Position numbers and translations under genes: made by a program. The notes under the pieces were generated by a model. It searched no databases. It was not told the DNA's origin and saw nothing but the letters and a program-made list of their open reading frames with translations. Shown in pieces: positions 37,601-52,126 of a stretch of 64,000 bases of DNA; positions within the stretch are counted from its first letter, which is position 1, and each line of letters starts with the position of its first letter. Source of the stretch: Syncephalis fuscata (lineage: Eukaryota; Zoopagomycota; Zoopagomycetes; Zoopagales; Piptocephalidaceae); the NCBI GenBank assembly GCA_025786725.1, contig JAHLTZ010000017.1:186001-250000 (forward strand), written 5' to 3'.

Positions 37601-40600
37601 CCATTTTATGTTAATACCGTACTTAGTTTTCGTGATCGTCGTTATGAATACAAAGGACTACACAAAACATGGAAGAAGAAATTCGATACGGCCAGTAACG
37701 CGGCAGCACGTGATGAAGCGAGTAAAATGGTTGTTGTATATGATTCACTACAACTGCCCATAAATGTATTCTTAATTCATTCTATGGCTATGTAATGCGT
37801 AAAGCAGCTCGATGGTATTCAATGGAAATGGCCGGTGTGGTATGTAATACTGGCTCATCTATTATTCAAATGGCTCGTCAATTAGTCGAGCAACTTGGTC
37901 GTCCATTGGAACTAGATACAGATGGTATTTGGTGTACACTACCGTCATCCTTCCCGGAGAACTTCACGCTTAAACTCACTAATAATCGCTCCATCTTCTT
38001 TTCATATCCATGTGTTATGTTAAATCATTTGGTACATGATCGATTTACTAATCGACAGTATCAAGAGTTAGTGGATCCAAATCGATTTATTTACAAGACA
38101 CGTGAAGAGAATAGTATCTTTTTTGAAGTGGACGGCCCCTATCATGCTATGATATTGCCATCATCGAAAGAGGCCGACAAATTACTAAAGAAACGATATG
38201 CAGTATTTAATTTCGACGGATCACTCGCCGAATTAAAAGGATTCGAAGTAAAGCGACGTGGTGAATTGAAGCTAATTAAAATATTTCAATCACAAATCTT
38301 CAAAGTATTTTTAGAGGGAAAATCACTAAATGAATGTTATTCAGCAGTAGCAAGAGTGGCCGATCAATGGCTGGATGTGCTATTTAGTAAAGGGGCCCGA
38401 TTACAAGACGAGGAATTACTCGATTTGATTTCAGAGAATCGTAGTATGTCAAAATCATTGGAGGAATACGGTGCACAGAAATCAACATCCATTAGTACGG
38501 CTAAACGATTAGCGGAATTTCTTGGTGATCAAATGGTTAAAGATAAAGGATTGGCATGTCGATTTATTATATCGGCACAGCCACACGGTGATCCAGTAAG
38601 CGAACGGGCCATTCCCGTCACTATATTCTCGGCTGAACCATCGGTGAAGAAGCATTTTCTACGCAAATGGCTAAAAAATAACAGTTTACAACAATTTCAA
38701 TTACGGGATATTCTTGACTGGCAGTATTATTTGGAACGACTTGGATCGGTTATCCAAAAGCTAATTACTATTCCTGCGGCTATGCAACGGGTAGCTAATC
38801 CGGTACCGCGTGTACGCCATCCCGACTGGCTACTTAAACGACTATCCGATAGAGATGATCGATATCAACAACGACGTATTACAGATCATTTTACTGCTCA
38901 ACCTGCACCCACTTGTGCAGATATAGAAGATTTTGGTCTAGTATCAGCGGCTGCATCGCCATCGGCCATACCTAATTGGACATCAACAAAATTAGCTACC
39001 GTCAAACGCAAAGGATTAGCAGCATTGAATGATGATACAGAAATAGTGGAAGAAGAACCAGTGGAAGAAGATATAGCTAGCATTACGCCGTATACTGATT
39101 ATGCTGGTTGGTTAAAGCGCCAAAAACCACATTGGCGTAAAGAGATCAAAGAACGTCGATATCGTCGTCAATTATTACGACATCTCGTACCATCGATTGA
39201 CCATGTTAGTCGTTTGCGTCTTCAGCACCAAGATCTACTTTCATTACTCGCCCATCCATGGCAAATATTACAACTAACTGAAACGGAGTTACCAGGTCAA
39301 TTACGTGTATGGGCCATTATTGATAAACGGTTACGCGATATTCGTATTCATGTTCCTCGTTATCTATATGTCAATCATCGTAACGATGAATGGCACGATA
39401 GTAGTAGATCCACTCATCTACAGCACTATCGAATTACTAAACGGCCCAATGTTCAATTACCACGTTCGCATCGATCCTATCATATTTATGAGATGCAATT
39501 ATGGGAGAAGACGTTTATGGAGAATGCTGCTCATTTTCAAGAATTAGCCAATGATCCAGCAGTGGTTAGTGTTTATGAATCGAATGTGACACCATTAGAT
39601 CGCGCTCTTATCAATATGGGCTGTATACAAATGGTGGCCACTGATCGATTGGCAGAGAGATCAGCAAGTGATACTGCTTATTTAAATAGTGGATTCTCTA
39701 CCGAAGAATTAATGGCCCCACTATCAACATCAGCTACACCAATGATGTATTTGCCTGATGAAACATTAGATCTATTACAGCCCATTTACATATATCATTC
39801 TACAACAGGTACACGTCATTTATTTGGCATATTTTTTACACGTCAACAAACAGCCTCAATTATTATTATTGATCCAGCTGGTGATCAACAACAGCTGCAA
39901 ACGGTATCTAGACTTTATACCGAACAAGTAGAACGTATACTACAAGCAAATGGCGATGATGATACGTCTACTGAATCAACGCTTATTCCTATACAGGCTG
40001 ATTATACATTTGATATTGAATACCATCGTACAGAGTCGGCTGGATTTAAAGCATTACGTCAGTTGCTTGGTGATTATCAACAACAGCGACGTGGTCCTAG
40101 TCTATTTGTATTAAGATCCCCCTGGTCCGTATCCATTTGGCGAAGTAAGATTCGTAATCAACTATTAGATCTGCCATTACTGGCCATGCCATCTCATAAA
40201 GAAGAAATGAATTCCCTGCTCTGGACTGGCATCGATGGGCTGTACGTTCGATGTTTGACCGATATTTTGAAGCAGATGCTTGGCTACAGGAACGTTTAGC
40301 ACTATCTAGATATGCCAATGTACCTATTGGTAATATTGATGGCGATGCCACTCTATTCCTTATTGATTTATTCTATGCTCGTCGACTCTGTGCCAATAAT
40401 CATGTACTATGGTGGTCATCATCACAAGGCAGCGGTAGTGGCCGGCCTGATCTTGGTCGTGATGAAGATGTCGACTATCGATTTGAATTGGATGCTTTGG
40501 CTGAACCAATAATGAATGTAGCCGGCTCCTATCGCAATGTATGTATTTCATTGAATGTATCTGAATTGGCCGCGAATACACTACTTGAATCATCGCACCT

Positions 40601-42107
40601 GTCCATCATGTCAGAAGTGATCGACAATAGTAGTACAATCACTTCAGCACTGCTCCAAGAACCAAATAGTCAAAAAGAAAAGGATTTATCGGTAGCAAAT
40701 GATACAGCACCGTCATCCCAGATTATAGATGAGAATACTGTTGATAGTCAAGCCTTTGGCCTTATTAAAGCAATGATTCGCGGCTTTTGTCAAGAATATG
40801 CCGAGACAAATAATCCATTTGCCGCACTATTTGTTGAACAAGCCCATCGATGGATGATTGGCGGTACTGCTCGTCTATATGATCCATTACTTCATCAGCG
40901 ATTACATAATATGATGTCAAAGGTATTATCACAGCTCATTGGCGAATTGAAACGATTGGGAAGTCAAGTCATATTTGCCAATTTTAGTCGTATTGTTATT
41001 GTAACGGGTAAGACATCAGTTGATAATGCACGGGCCTATCTAGACTATGCTATTCGATCGATTGGTGAAAAGGCTCCATTTCGACATTTAACACTTGAAC
41101 CAGATAATTATTGGGAACGACTTATTTGGTTAGATCCAGCCAACTATGGCGGTATTTTATGTAGTAGTAACAGTAATATTGATGGTGAACCATCATCTAT
41201 GGAAATGGATACTGGTAACAATTCAACAACATCTGAATTATCGATGCGTTGGTGTATTGGTGAATACTTACCACAAGTTGTTCGTTCTTCGTTTGAACGG
41301 CTTATTTCAGAATTGATTTATCAAACGTATAAAATGAATCGATCCCGATTGATAGCAAATGATGAATCTAACGAAACAGATGGTTCATTTGTACGTCGTT
41401 TAATTGAACGTAAACTAACGCGTCATTTATTACGCATGGTACCGGATATAGAGAAGCAAGCACATACAACACCCGATGACTATGTATTCCCCATACAGCT
41501 GGGATCGTTACGTGAACGACGCGGTGTTGCCTTGGAATTTGTACTAGCTATTTGTCATATTCTGGCTCTTGAATCCGAAGCAAGTCATGAAGTACGTGTG
41601 CTTAAACGGCACTTACTTGCTTTGCTTAAAATAGGTGAATTCAGTATTGATGCACAATTTGAAGATCCATGTGCATCGGTACGTCTTTCACAAGTCATTT
41701 GTAGTTACTGCCATCTATGCAGTGATATCGATCTATGTCGCGATTCATTCGCCACTTCTAATGCTAATAGTAATACTGCGATAGCTATGGTGGTATGGAA
41801 GTGTCGGGGCTGTCAACATACATTTGATATTCAATCACTTGAAGAACAGCTGATAAGACTGGTTGAACGACGTGTACGGGCTTATCAGCTACAAGATTTA
41901 CGCTGTCGTCGTTGTCGATGGATTAAAGAGAATCATTTAGCGCCTACTTGCACCAATTGTGCTGGTGCTTTCGAACTGGCTGGTCGACCCAATCGTGATA
42001 CGCTTATTGAACAACTAGACGTATTTCATCGATTGGCACAATTACAAAAGTTACACCGATTGGCCGACGTGGTTACTTGGTATGGTGCTGCATCGACACT
42101 GATGTAA
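34619..42107 (+). CDS. POL2: DNA polymerase epsilon catalytic subunit (Pol2), with three frame disruptions
   Basis: About eleven introns lie in the first 2.5 kb, followed by a ~4.9 kb final exon; the protein is roughly 2,250 residues. N-terminal blocks are [20 protein letters not shown] and [15 protein letters not shown]. Exonuclease motifs are [21 protein letters not shown] and [13 protein letters not shown]. Polymerase motif A is [16 protein letters not shown], then [12 protein letters not shown] and motif [11 protein letters not shown]. The C-terminal half is the inactive B-family module. It ends in two Cys clusters ([13 protein letters not shown], and [19 protein letters not shown]). Pol2 is the leading-strand polymerase and a CMG helicase partner. 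Single bases appear missing at 37209-37212 (A run), 37757-37759 (C run) and 40214-40216 (C run). Adding one base at each restores the conserved sequence. Confidence 0.93.
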
Positions 42108-42246
42108 GCGTGTAGACGTAATAAAATGTATTTATTATTGTTATGATTCATTAGCATGATCATTATCATCAATTACAACAATTAGTATGTTTATTATTCG
42201 TGTTGTGTGTCATAATGTTATCTATCATAAAGATAAAATCACTATT

Positions 42247-43828
42247 TTAATCCAATAAACGTGTTAGAATGTTGGTTGGTGTCATTGAGATCTTTTTGAA
42301 TATTTCGCCAAGATCTTCGTCTTTGTCAACACGTAAATCCGCCATCAAATAAGCAATGTCTCCACGGTTATCACAAATTTGTTTTTCAACATTATGTGCA
42401 GCGAGAATGTTATTAATTTCCTAAAAGGATGATCATTATAGTACTAATAAGATTATCAATTTAATCTTACTTTTAATACACCAGGTACATTTTGATGTGT
42501 ATGAAGAATACGCGCCAATCGACCAGCACCCGGTGCTGCGCGTAGATTGACTTCGGGGAAGTTGACTGCCCCAAGTGTTGAGCCAGTTTGGGCGAATTTT
42601 TGTACTGCGGCCGATACTTCGACACCAATAGCTCGTTGTGCTTCCTCCGTCGATCCACCTAAACAATAGATGATTATTATTACGATGATCTATTTCTATG
42701 TATTGATATGTAATACTTACCGATGTGTGGTGTAAGTATTGTGTTGGGACAGCCAGCAAGATCGGTGGTAAAGCCTGGTCCATTCTTAAATGGTTCCGTA
42801 AAGTAGACATCAACGGCCGCACCAGCCAAATGACCAGATTTTAAGGCAGCAGCCAATGCTGGTATATCAACCTAATTATAATAGATGAATAACAGCGGAG
42901 AGAAAGAGATAAACAATGCAATTACTTACTACTGTGCCACGACTCGCGTTAATCAAATAAGTACCCTTGCGCATAAGACCGAGTTCACGCTCTCCAATCA
43001 ACAATTTAGTTTCAGGGGTCTCGGGTACGTGTAGCGTGACAAAATCAGCCCGAGTAAGCAATTCATCGAGTGTGGTAACTGGATGGGCTGATCCTAATGG
43101 CATAAGTTGCAATACATCCATAAAAATGACCTGCATGCCCATAGCCTCGGCAAGTACACTTAGTTGCGAGCCAATATGGCCATAGCCGACAATACCCAGC
43201 ACTTTACCACGGATTTCGTAGCAACCAGCCGATACTTTATTCCACACACCAGCATGATTTCTTTATTACGATCACCTAGTTGACGGGCCAGAGAAATAAT
43301 CTCACCAATAACCAATTCGGCTAATTTTGATTAATCATCGCTCGAATCTGCTGATATTTATCACTTACCCACACTGCGACTATTGCTAAAAGGTGAATTG
43401 AAAACGGCAATCTAATATAATTGTATGATTTAACATTAAATAAATAGCAATAGCCAGTGCACTTACTCCTTGTCGAGCAGCTGCCTCTAGATCGACCTGA
43501 TTTGTACCAATACAGAAGCAGCCAATGGCCAATAATTGCTTTCCCTCTTTAAGAATATCCGCTGTCAGCATTGTCTTGCTCCTACAATAAATATAGTATT
43601 AATATCTATTGTATGTGTGTGTTTGTACAAGCTACATTGCTAGCTAGTCTCCTACCGAATACCGATAACATGGACATTGCGAATCTTTTCCTTTAGTACT
43701 TCTTCTGATAATGCCTTCGTATGGTGTTCAACTTCAAAACCACTGTTGCGCAAGTGATCGACTGCCACTTGGTTTACATTCTCGAGAAGTAACACTCGAA
43801 TTTGTTGCTGACGTTGACTGAAAACCAT
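42247..43828 (-). CDS. SER3: D-3-phosphoglycerate dehydrogenase (SerA/Ser3 type) with ACT domain
   Basis: About six exons from ATG 43828 to the stop at 42247. It reads RVLLLENVNQVAVDHL, HVIGIRSKTMLTADIL, AIGCFCIGTNQVDLEAAARQ, NSPFSNSRSVGELVIGEIIS, then the NAD-binding LGIVGYGHIGSQLSVLAEAM. Further blocks are TLHVPETPETKLLIG, INASRGTVVDIPAL, AAVDVYFTEPF and LTPHIGGSTEEAQ (catalytic His). A C-terminal ACT domain (VNFPEV, then NVPGVLKEINNILAAHNVEK) is typical of feedback control by serine. The enzyme starts serine synthesis by oxidising 3-phosphoglycerate. Near 43254-43258 one base appears missing: the frame changes between LGDRNKE and HAGVWNKVSAGC. It converges on POL2, with stops 140 bp apart. 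SER3 and SER33 cannot be told apart. Confidence 0.92.
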
Positions 43829-44031
43829 GGTAACAAATATAGGCAGGTAGCTAGTTTGCTATACAATGTACCGGCAGGGAAAGAAGTAAAGCAAAAGAGT
43901 AGAAGAGAAAAGCTTGATAAACGCGCTCGTTTATTGGATTTCACATGATACTACGTCGTTATCGCGATGTTGCAGATCATTCGAATCAGTGATGTAAAAC
44001 CGATAAAGATTAAACTGTTTGATTAGGACAG

Positions 44032-45881
44032 TGTTATAATTTATAATTATAAGTACATGTATTTAGCAATCATAAATTAATGCTAGCAGTCAATTAAAAT
44101 AGTGTTTATATAGACAGCAGAAACATTGTAATAAAATAAATATTGATTCTTTAAGCAATAGCTACATGTCTGTATATCTTTGTATTCATGAGATTATTAC
44201 TAGTTCACAAAACAATATATATCTGTAGAATCACAAATTTGATATGTTAGCACTGCTGCAGCATTAGTGTCCTGTGCTGTCCGGAATGCACGTAGGTATT
44301 TGGAGTACGTTTGTTGGCGAAAGCAATGGCAAAGACATAGTGGTGTGTCATTGCTGTTGCTGTAGAGCCAGTATATTTAATCTGCATCAATGGTCGCTGT
44401 GTGTAGCGGTATAGTACACGGTAATAAGTGCATTTCTACCACATGTATAATGGATCATTGACATTGTCGCGTCGTCTGTGTAGATGCTGAGCAGGTTAAA
44501 CCAAAGGCTTGGTCGTAAAATATAACACCATCGATATGTTGGTATACATATATGCTTCAAACCACCATGTGGATGTATTGCTATTCGTCCGCATTGTACA
44601 TCAATAGTATAGTCCATGTAATACAGCATGCTGGTATTTCAGCATAGCCATAGATTCAAATAGTCCATACAATGCACACAACTAACTAGCAGTATCATTA
44701 TTGCATTCTACTTTCTGCCAAATACTCACTACTATTTGCTCTATACTAAATACACTCTATCATTTATTTTACCTGTTTGTCAACAGATCAATAACACTAT
44801 AAAGCTTTTTATTCTTGTCGTCTGCGCTATCTTTGTGGTCTTGCTAGCTACTACTGCCATGGTGTATACTAAGTTAGACCGAGTCTATTGCGATATATTT
44901 TAATTTTAATAAATATGCAAATTGATATATTTATTAACATTGTGCTTAACCAGTGGTGATGTTAGGTGGTAAGCCATTGTTGTAAGCCATTGTTCTAGTG
45001 CTTATTGTACGCTGCTATATATGCACTAAACATGATAAACACACACAACTAGATTATGAGTTTCGAACATGTATATTGATGTGCTAATTGGCTATTGCTT
45101 GCTAATGTAAATGGGTAAGACAGTGCCACTAGCTAGAAATAAGCTTGATTATAATAATAATAGAATGTTGCATTGCGTATAATAATGTGCTAATTTTGTA
45201 TTAATAGAACATAAGTAGTATTGTGTTTTTGGCCATAATTTACCCAAGTGCTGTCTTTATTTGCCAAACTTTATTAATAGAAGATAAGCTGCATTATATA
45301 CTAAATAGCTAAATACTAACTAAATATTATGCATGCATGTTTAATGACTCGACATCAATGGCTAGTAAGTGGTATTGTATGCTAGGTATTCATGTGCTAA
45401 CATATAATATTTACCATTCGTTTGATGATTCGTATTGATAGATGGTAAGTAATACTTGATAATATTGACTTATACATTAATGATATAGTATGTGCTGTAC
45501 GAATTTATAGGCAAGGGATAATCAACATTTTCAAGACATTAGCATTGGCAATGTAATTGAACTACTAGTCCAGTACACTTTAGGTATATATTCGACGACA
45601 ACCAAGCCCATTTGTCAACTACGCTGTTTCGTCTACTCACTTGTCAAGCTATGACTAATGTTTCGATCTATTCAACATTCAAGCAATAAAGCCATTATAT
45701 TATCAACAAGCTTGCATTTTGTTGTATCTATTCAACTGGGTAAACTTTATTAGTAGACAAATAGTTTATTCTACTTATACTTACTCAGATTGTTATAACT
45801 GTACCTATGTCTTGTTTCCATTCAATAATTAACATGCTAGTAGCATATTTTTATAAATATAACGTACTAACAAATAATATA
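44032..45881 (-). repeat. ~1.85 kb repeat, copy B (inverted relative to copy A)
   Basis: This is the reverse complement of 20492-22339 with only scattered substitutions and 1-nt indels, for example one extra T in a T run near 44140 and an extra A near 44801. The edges are sharp and match those of copy A. It sits between the SER3-type gene and the ABC transporter. No transposase or terminal repeats are visible. Confidence 0.92.
44799..44903 (+). pseudogene. Relic of the secreted-peptide gene in repeat copy B
   Basis: A 34-codon open stretch aligned to the signal peptide of the gene at 1724-1924, with the start codon changed from ATG to ATA. It reads KLFILVVCAIFVVLLATTAM and then VYTKLDRVYCDIF before a stop; similarity fades about ten codons past the signal peptide. 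Only one of the six mature-region cysteines could correspond. It is probably not expressed as a secreted peptide unless a non-ATG start is used. Confidence 0.7.
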
Positions 45882-46938
45882 TATGGATACAATGATGGCA
45901 ACATTACTATTCAAATGACGGTTATTAATGAGAGTACTGTAACAATATGTAGCGAGATAAATAAGAGTGAATAACAAATTTAATTGAAATAAATGAGTGG
46001 CACAAGTGATTGGTACTTATTGCTTAATTTGCTATAATTCAATTTTTTCTTGTGTTCTATCATTCTTTTGCAAGTTTCTTTTTCTTTGACCTCTGTGAGA
46101 CACATAATAATACATATGTAATACGTTGTAACAATACTTGATATTCCAGTAATTAACTAACACGTATTATGTGGTAAATAAAGAACTTAGCAATGGGCTG
46201 TAAAGTGATTTTTATAAATGTTCAAATGTAGGGAAAGTTAGAGTTCTTGCATGACTATTAGTATAACAATGATTAGCTAAATAGAAATTCTACATATCAT
46301 TGCAATACAATTCTCTTTGCTTTTGATACTGACATTCAAATATTTGTAAGATCGTAAAAACCCATTTTCCATTTAATATATAGTAACAGAAAGTAATATT
46401 CATTCAAATATCAATGTTTTCTAGCCTTGTTTTTAGAACTTTAGAATTAATTATGATGTCGCCAATCCCTCACGCCCATCATGGCCACTGCCAGGCCGAT
46501 GGGAGCCGTCGAATAATCGACAATTGGCTAATTGTAATTATTATCGCTTTTTTTGTCTATGCCCAATAAAATTACTTATTTATAGACATATAATGAGTTT
46601 CTTCTATAACAACAAGACCCGGTACCCGCAACATAACTGCTGAGGTAGTATGTCTAGCGATAACAAAAGAAATGAAAAAGCATAGGCGAAATAGATGACG
46701 CATCAATCGTCAAAGGGCTAAATATTTTTTTGCACTCACTATTCCTACACGTGGTCTTGTTCCAGGTACATATAATAAAACTGCTGTTTTACATTTTTTT
46801 ACAAAGCATTTTATTTGTTAGGCAATATGGCTACAGGTGGGCTCAAGTACAAGGTCGAAAAGATATTTATTTTAAAAACGACGCGTAGGCAGCTAAGCTA
46901 TTATCATATGTATACATGTACTAATAGCTATTGCTTCT
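45882..46938. other. Gene-poor region upstream of the ABC transporter
   Basis: AT-rich. A short GC-rich patch lies at about 46460-46520 (CCCATCATGGCCACTGCCAG region) but has no coding frame. No promoter element was identified with confidence. Confidence 0.4.
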
Positions 46939-49900
46939 ATGGATAGTGTTACAGTCGCAATACTTCCATTGACGGCCGCTTTCGTATCGGCCCTTGTGCT
47001 TTCAATAAGGCAGCTGCGGCGGCATATTCAAAGTTATGGCTATGCGCCACTGGACAATATCAATCAGCGTCCATCGTCTATACTAGACGATGAAAACATT
47101 GAGATGCTATACGGTTGCGAACAAGTCAAATTATTAATGCGGTCGAACAGGCTGAACGAAGATCTTATATAAAGACGATTGTCGGTGTAATATAGAGTTA
47201 TTCGTTTGTTGTGGTTGGCTACACTGGCAACTATCTCAAAATCCGTCATTACCCACGACCAATAGTAGTGGTATCCCTGTGCTGCTATTTATATTTGGGT
47301 CAGTCATTATTAATCATAGCTGCCGATTGCTAAATCTGTATCTAGCTCTATTACTTAATAGTGTCGATTGCTATTATAAAATGTATTGACAAAGAGCAAA
47401 AGGGAATACTGTACCGACATCAGGACTGGATGTCGGTGACCTTTATCATTTGTTTAGGTGCTGATATTGGTTGGCGAACTTTCTATAAAAATATGGATCT
47501 CAACAGTGCTGTGGCTTATTTTCTAGCTAGCAAATTATTAGCTTTTGCTTTAATCATCAATGGACGACTTGAAAGACGTGGCTCATTATCGAGAGTTGCC
47601 AATGGACGTCTTGTCTCGCTTGAGGAATCTGCATCATGGATTGACAAGTTTTCGTTTAATTGGCTGACACCACTTATGGCTGCCGGCTACGAGCATCGAT
47701 TAAATGTCGAGGATCTTTGGGCGATGATTGAATCGGATCGGGCGGCATTTGTGTCCAAAAATTATGCCAAGTACGAGTAAGTAATAATCACTATAGAAAT
47801 ATCAGTATCTAATGTCATTATAGACATAAATCAATTATGGTCGGCATTTTCTATGCCTGCTGGCCAAGTATTATTCAAATGGCAATCTACGGCTCATTAT
47901 GGGGCATTACAATGTATTTGCCGCCCTATTTTTTAATCGCATTCTTGCCTACATCAGTGACCCAACATCTGATACGCCACTTATGGCGTGGATTTATGTG
48001 AATGGCATGTTTTTCAGCCTAATACTCATTAGCATTGTATGCATCAAGGCATGTTTGCAGGATGGCGTAGCGAGGTGCAAATCCAAGCTATGCTATCAAG
48101 CCGAGTATTTAACAAATGTCTAGTTCGGCAAAATATTGCCAGTGTTAAGCAACAGCAACAGTCAAGACCATCTACTGATGCAACGGCCGAAACAACAAAC
48201 GAACAGTTTAACAATACGAAAGATGATGAAACGGATACAGCGACTGATTGGAATACTGGTACTATTGCCAATATTTTAAATGTCGATGTAAGCAATATTG
48301 CCATAGCCTTTTCGCTTTTGAGTCTATTCATCGGTAGTGCCATACAAGTATTTGTTGCTGTTTTCTTTATGTGGCAACTTGTTGGATGGGCAACAATTAT
48401 TGGTCTTGTTGTTCTAGCCCCTCTCTATTGGATATCGTCCCTTGTTAGTAATTGGTTGAAAAACACGTTAAACAAATATTTACACTCTAGCGATGTTCGA
48501 CTTGGTATTGTAAATGAAGTAAGCAGCAAAAATAGTATTTATTAATGACTACTAACCTTCAGCAGATGTTACAATCAATACGAATGATCAAACTGTTTGC
48601 TTGGGAGCCACAATTCCAACAACGTATCAAAAAAGCGCGAGATTCTGAACTGGATCTATTACGCGACCGTTTATTATTATTATCTATATTTACGGTTATA
48701 ACACATGGTAATCCAGCTATTATGCTATGTGCTACGCTTGGTGCCTATACCTTAATACTGGGCCATACATTGACGGCAGCGACGGTCTTTACGGCTGTTG
48801 CAGTCTTTAACACGCTGCGAAGTGCTGTTGAGCAATTGCCGGAACTGCTGTTCTGGGTATTCCAATGCCGTACAAGCTGTGCACGAATTCAAGCCTTTTA
48901 GATTTGCCAGATGTCCAACGTATTTCTGACGATAACATTGATGAAACAATGGAATTACCAGAAAGGATTGCTTTTATTGATGCTAGCTTTTCGTGGGGCT
49001 TACCTAATGTATCTGATACAATTCAGGAAACTGAACAAGATCATAGTTCAGCCTTTGAATTACGACGTCTTAATATCGAGTTCTCTATGGGACAGCTTAA
49101 TCTTATTGTAGGTCCTACTGGCAGTGGTAAAACGTCAATGCTACTGGCTCTACTTGGCGGTAAGTTGATTCAATAAATAGAATTTGTACATTGCTATAGT
49201 AACGTTGATGCTAATTTTATTTAGAAATGACATGTACTCGTGGTAGTGCTTTATTGCCAACTTATAAAAGACTGCCAAATGGACAAGCAATTGGTGGACA
49301 AGTAGCTTATGTGGCCCAACAGGCCTGGCTACAAAGTTTATCTATTCGCGATAATATTCTATTTGGACAAAAATACGAGGAGGATCGTTACAATCAAGTG
49401 GTGTTTGCCTGTGCTTTAGAGCGTGATTTAGAAATACTCGATGCTGGTGATAGTACAGAAATTGGCGAGAAAGGTGTCACGCTATCAGGTGGACAAAAAC
49501 AACGTGTAGCATTGGCTCGTGCCCTATACAGTTCAGCTAAGCATATTCTACTTGACGATTGTTTATCGGCAGTTGATGCACACACCGCTAAGCATATTGT
49601 TAAGCATTGTTTGCAAGGACCATTAATGCAAGGGCGTACACGTATACTTGTAACACATCATGTAGAGCTATGTGCACACAGTGCAGCTTTTACCGTAGTA
49701 CTTGAAAAAGGCGCTATTATAGCACAAGGCACCACGGCTGATGTACTCGACATTGCTGTTAAAATTGACAAAAATGCAGTTATCGAGCTTAGCAAAGAGA
49801 CAGAAGCCGATGCTGATAACATAGACGATAAAGAAACGGATGGTAGTGAGAAAAAAGTCAATTTACTTACAGGTCAACCTGACAAAGTTCATGGTGGACG

Positions 49901-52100
49901 ACTTGTTGAAGAAGAGGCACGCGAACAAGGTGGTGTAAAGATGGGTGTCTACAGCAAATACATAAAAGCTGGCGGTGGCTATTTACACTGGCTTGGTATT
50001 ATTCTTGTTATTACGTTAATGCAGCTGATTTTAGCATTCCACGTGTATTGGCTACGTATTTGGACAAACAATACACAAGATAGTACGCACCTAGGCTATT
50101 ATTTCGGCATCTATACACTGCTTAGTCTACTCGTGCTAGTTGCTATTGGTATTCGTCATGCAATCCCACTTTTAGCATCACAGCGAGCAAGCCGAGTAAT
50201 TCACGCACAATTTGTCGATAAACTTGCCCATGCAAATGTTCGATTTTTTGATAAAACACCCATTGGTCGTATATTAAACCGGTTCAGCAAAGATATATCA
50301 AACATCGATAAAAATATACCAATATCTCTTGGATTCCTTGTAGTCAACAGTACTGAGGTTATATTTATTATTGTCATCATTAGTACAGTTGCTCCAAAGT
50401 TTTTAATTTGCTGCATCATTATTGGTAAATATTGATTAGCAATTATGTTATAGCCATTTAGTAACACACTTCATTAATTAGGATTATGCTTTATGATCAT
50501 TGGTGCGTATTGTATACGTTCATCTTGCGAATTAAAACGACTTGAATCTATTTCCAAATCGCCCTTTTTATCTTTGGTAACTGAAACACTTACGTAAGTT
50601 TAATAGCAATAATAGCTCATTTTTTATTGACTATTTTAAAGTGGCGTAACAACGATTCGAGCCTTTAGTGCAAATCGTCGTTTCATTAAAGATTGCCATA
50701 TCAAGATTGATACCATGAACTGTCCTTCCTATCTACTATCAGCAACCAATCAATGGATGGCCTATAGAAGCGACTGTTTATCTGCTCTTATTACAACACT
50801 ATGCTGTGCATTTTTATTGCTAAATCATGAATCGTTGGATGCCGGGTTTATTGGATTCACACTTACTTATGCACTATTATTCTCGGAAGCATCAGTGGTA
50901 AGTAGTAGATTAGAATCGATAGTACTTTATAAATATTGCAAACTAATATTATTCTATTTAGTGGATTGTACGTAATGCCAACTATATAGAACTAGCCATG
51001 AATGGTATGGAGCGTATCATGGAGTATATCAATGTTGAACAAGAGAAACCAGCCATTATTAAACATCATCGACCTGACCGAAGGTAAACAATGTTGTTAT
51101 GACAATGTGCTATGGTTAATTTAATTAACCACTTTACATTTATAGTGGCCAGCTCATGGAGAAATTAAGGTAGAAAATCTTGTTCTACGCTATGCAGTCG
51201 ACCAGAGTCCAGTGATTCGCGATCTTTCGTTTAATCTAAAGGCCGGCGAACGTGTGGGCATTGTGGGCCGTACAGGCGCGGGCAAATCCTCGTTGACCCT
51301 AGCCTTTTTTCGATTTATCGAAGCAAGCAGTGGACGTATTCTTGTCGATAATGTTGATATTAGCCAAATTGGCCTGCACGATTTACGATCCCGACTAACC
51401 ATCATACCACAAGATCCCATACTATTTAGCGGCACGGTTCGCAGTAATCTCGATCCATTTTCGATGCACGATGATGCAAGTATCTGGAATGCGCTACGTC
51501 GTAGTCATCTAATCGATGATCAACACGGTCATAGCGTAAGACCTGTCGGTCTCGAGCATCTTGACGCACCAGTGACGGAAAACGGTGGTAATTTCAGTCA
51601 AGGACAGCGCCAATTGCTAGCCATGGCTCGTGCTCTACTAAGAGATAGTCGGGTAGGTGTATTAAATACTAAATACCAAATACTAAATAGTTGCTATCAT
51701 CATTATAATACCAATCATCAATAATATAAATTACAGGTTATTATTATGGATGAAGCAACTGCCTCTGTCGATTTTGAGACAGATGCACGAATTCAACAAA
51801 CTGTACGTGAGGAATTCACCCACGCCACACTGATTTGTATTGCCCATCGACTACGTACAATTATCGATTACGATCGTGTACTTGTATTAGGTGAGTTGAA
51901 GTAGCTTTTATATGAATCATTTACTAAATATTTATTCTGTTTTAGATGCTGGCCGTTTAGTTGAATTTGATACACCAACCAATCTTTTAAATCAGCCCAA
52001 TAGCATATTCCGTGAATTGTGTGAACATTCTGGTGAACTGGATATGTTGTTGTCCATGGTCAAATCAACAGCTTCTACATCTACATCTCAATCTACATGA
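46939..52100 (+). CDS. ABCC-type (MRP/YCF1-like) ABC transporter, several frame disruptions
   Basis: A full ABCC transporter. The 5' part (46939 to about 47370) encodes hydrophobic segments in changing frames and is the least certain. Then come [20 protein letters not shown], typical of MRPs before TMD1, and [16 protein letters not shown]1 has Walker [10 protein letters not shown], signature LSGGQKQR and Walker [16 protein letters not shown]2 includes [18 protein letters not shown]2 has [25 protein letters not shown] and [13 protein letters not shown]. The NBD1 signature is canonical and the NBD2 one is FSQGQ, as usual in ABCC proteins. ABCC pumps move glutathione conjugates, metals or organic anions, often into the vacuole; the substrate here is unknown. 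Probable single-base losses lie near 47131-47140, 47929-47934, 48033-48040, 48896-48899 and 51081-51083. Confidence 0.88.
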
Positions 52101-52126
52101 CCGGTTGTCTTTCGCGTTCTTACTGT

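Noticed and set aside
37209-40216. Programmed ribosomal frameshifting in POL2
   Set aside because: The three sites have no shared slippery motif, and similar -1 breaks occur in unrelated genes. Lost bases are simpler.
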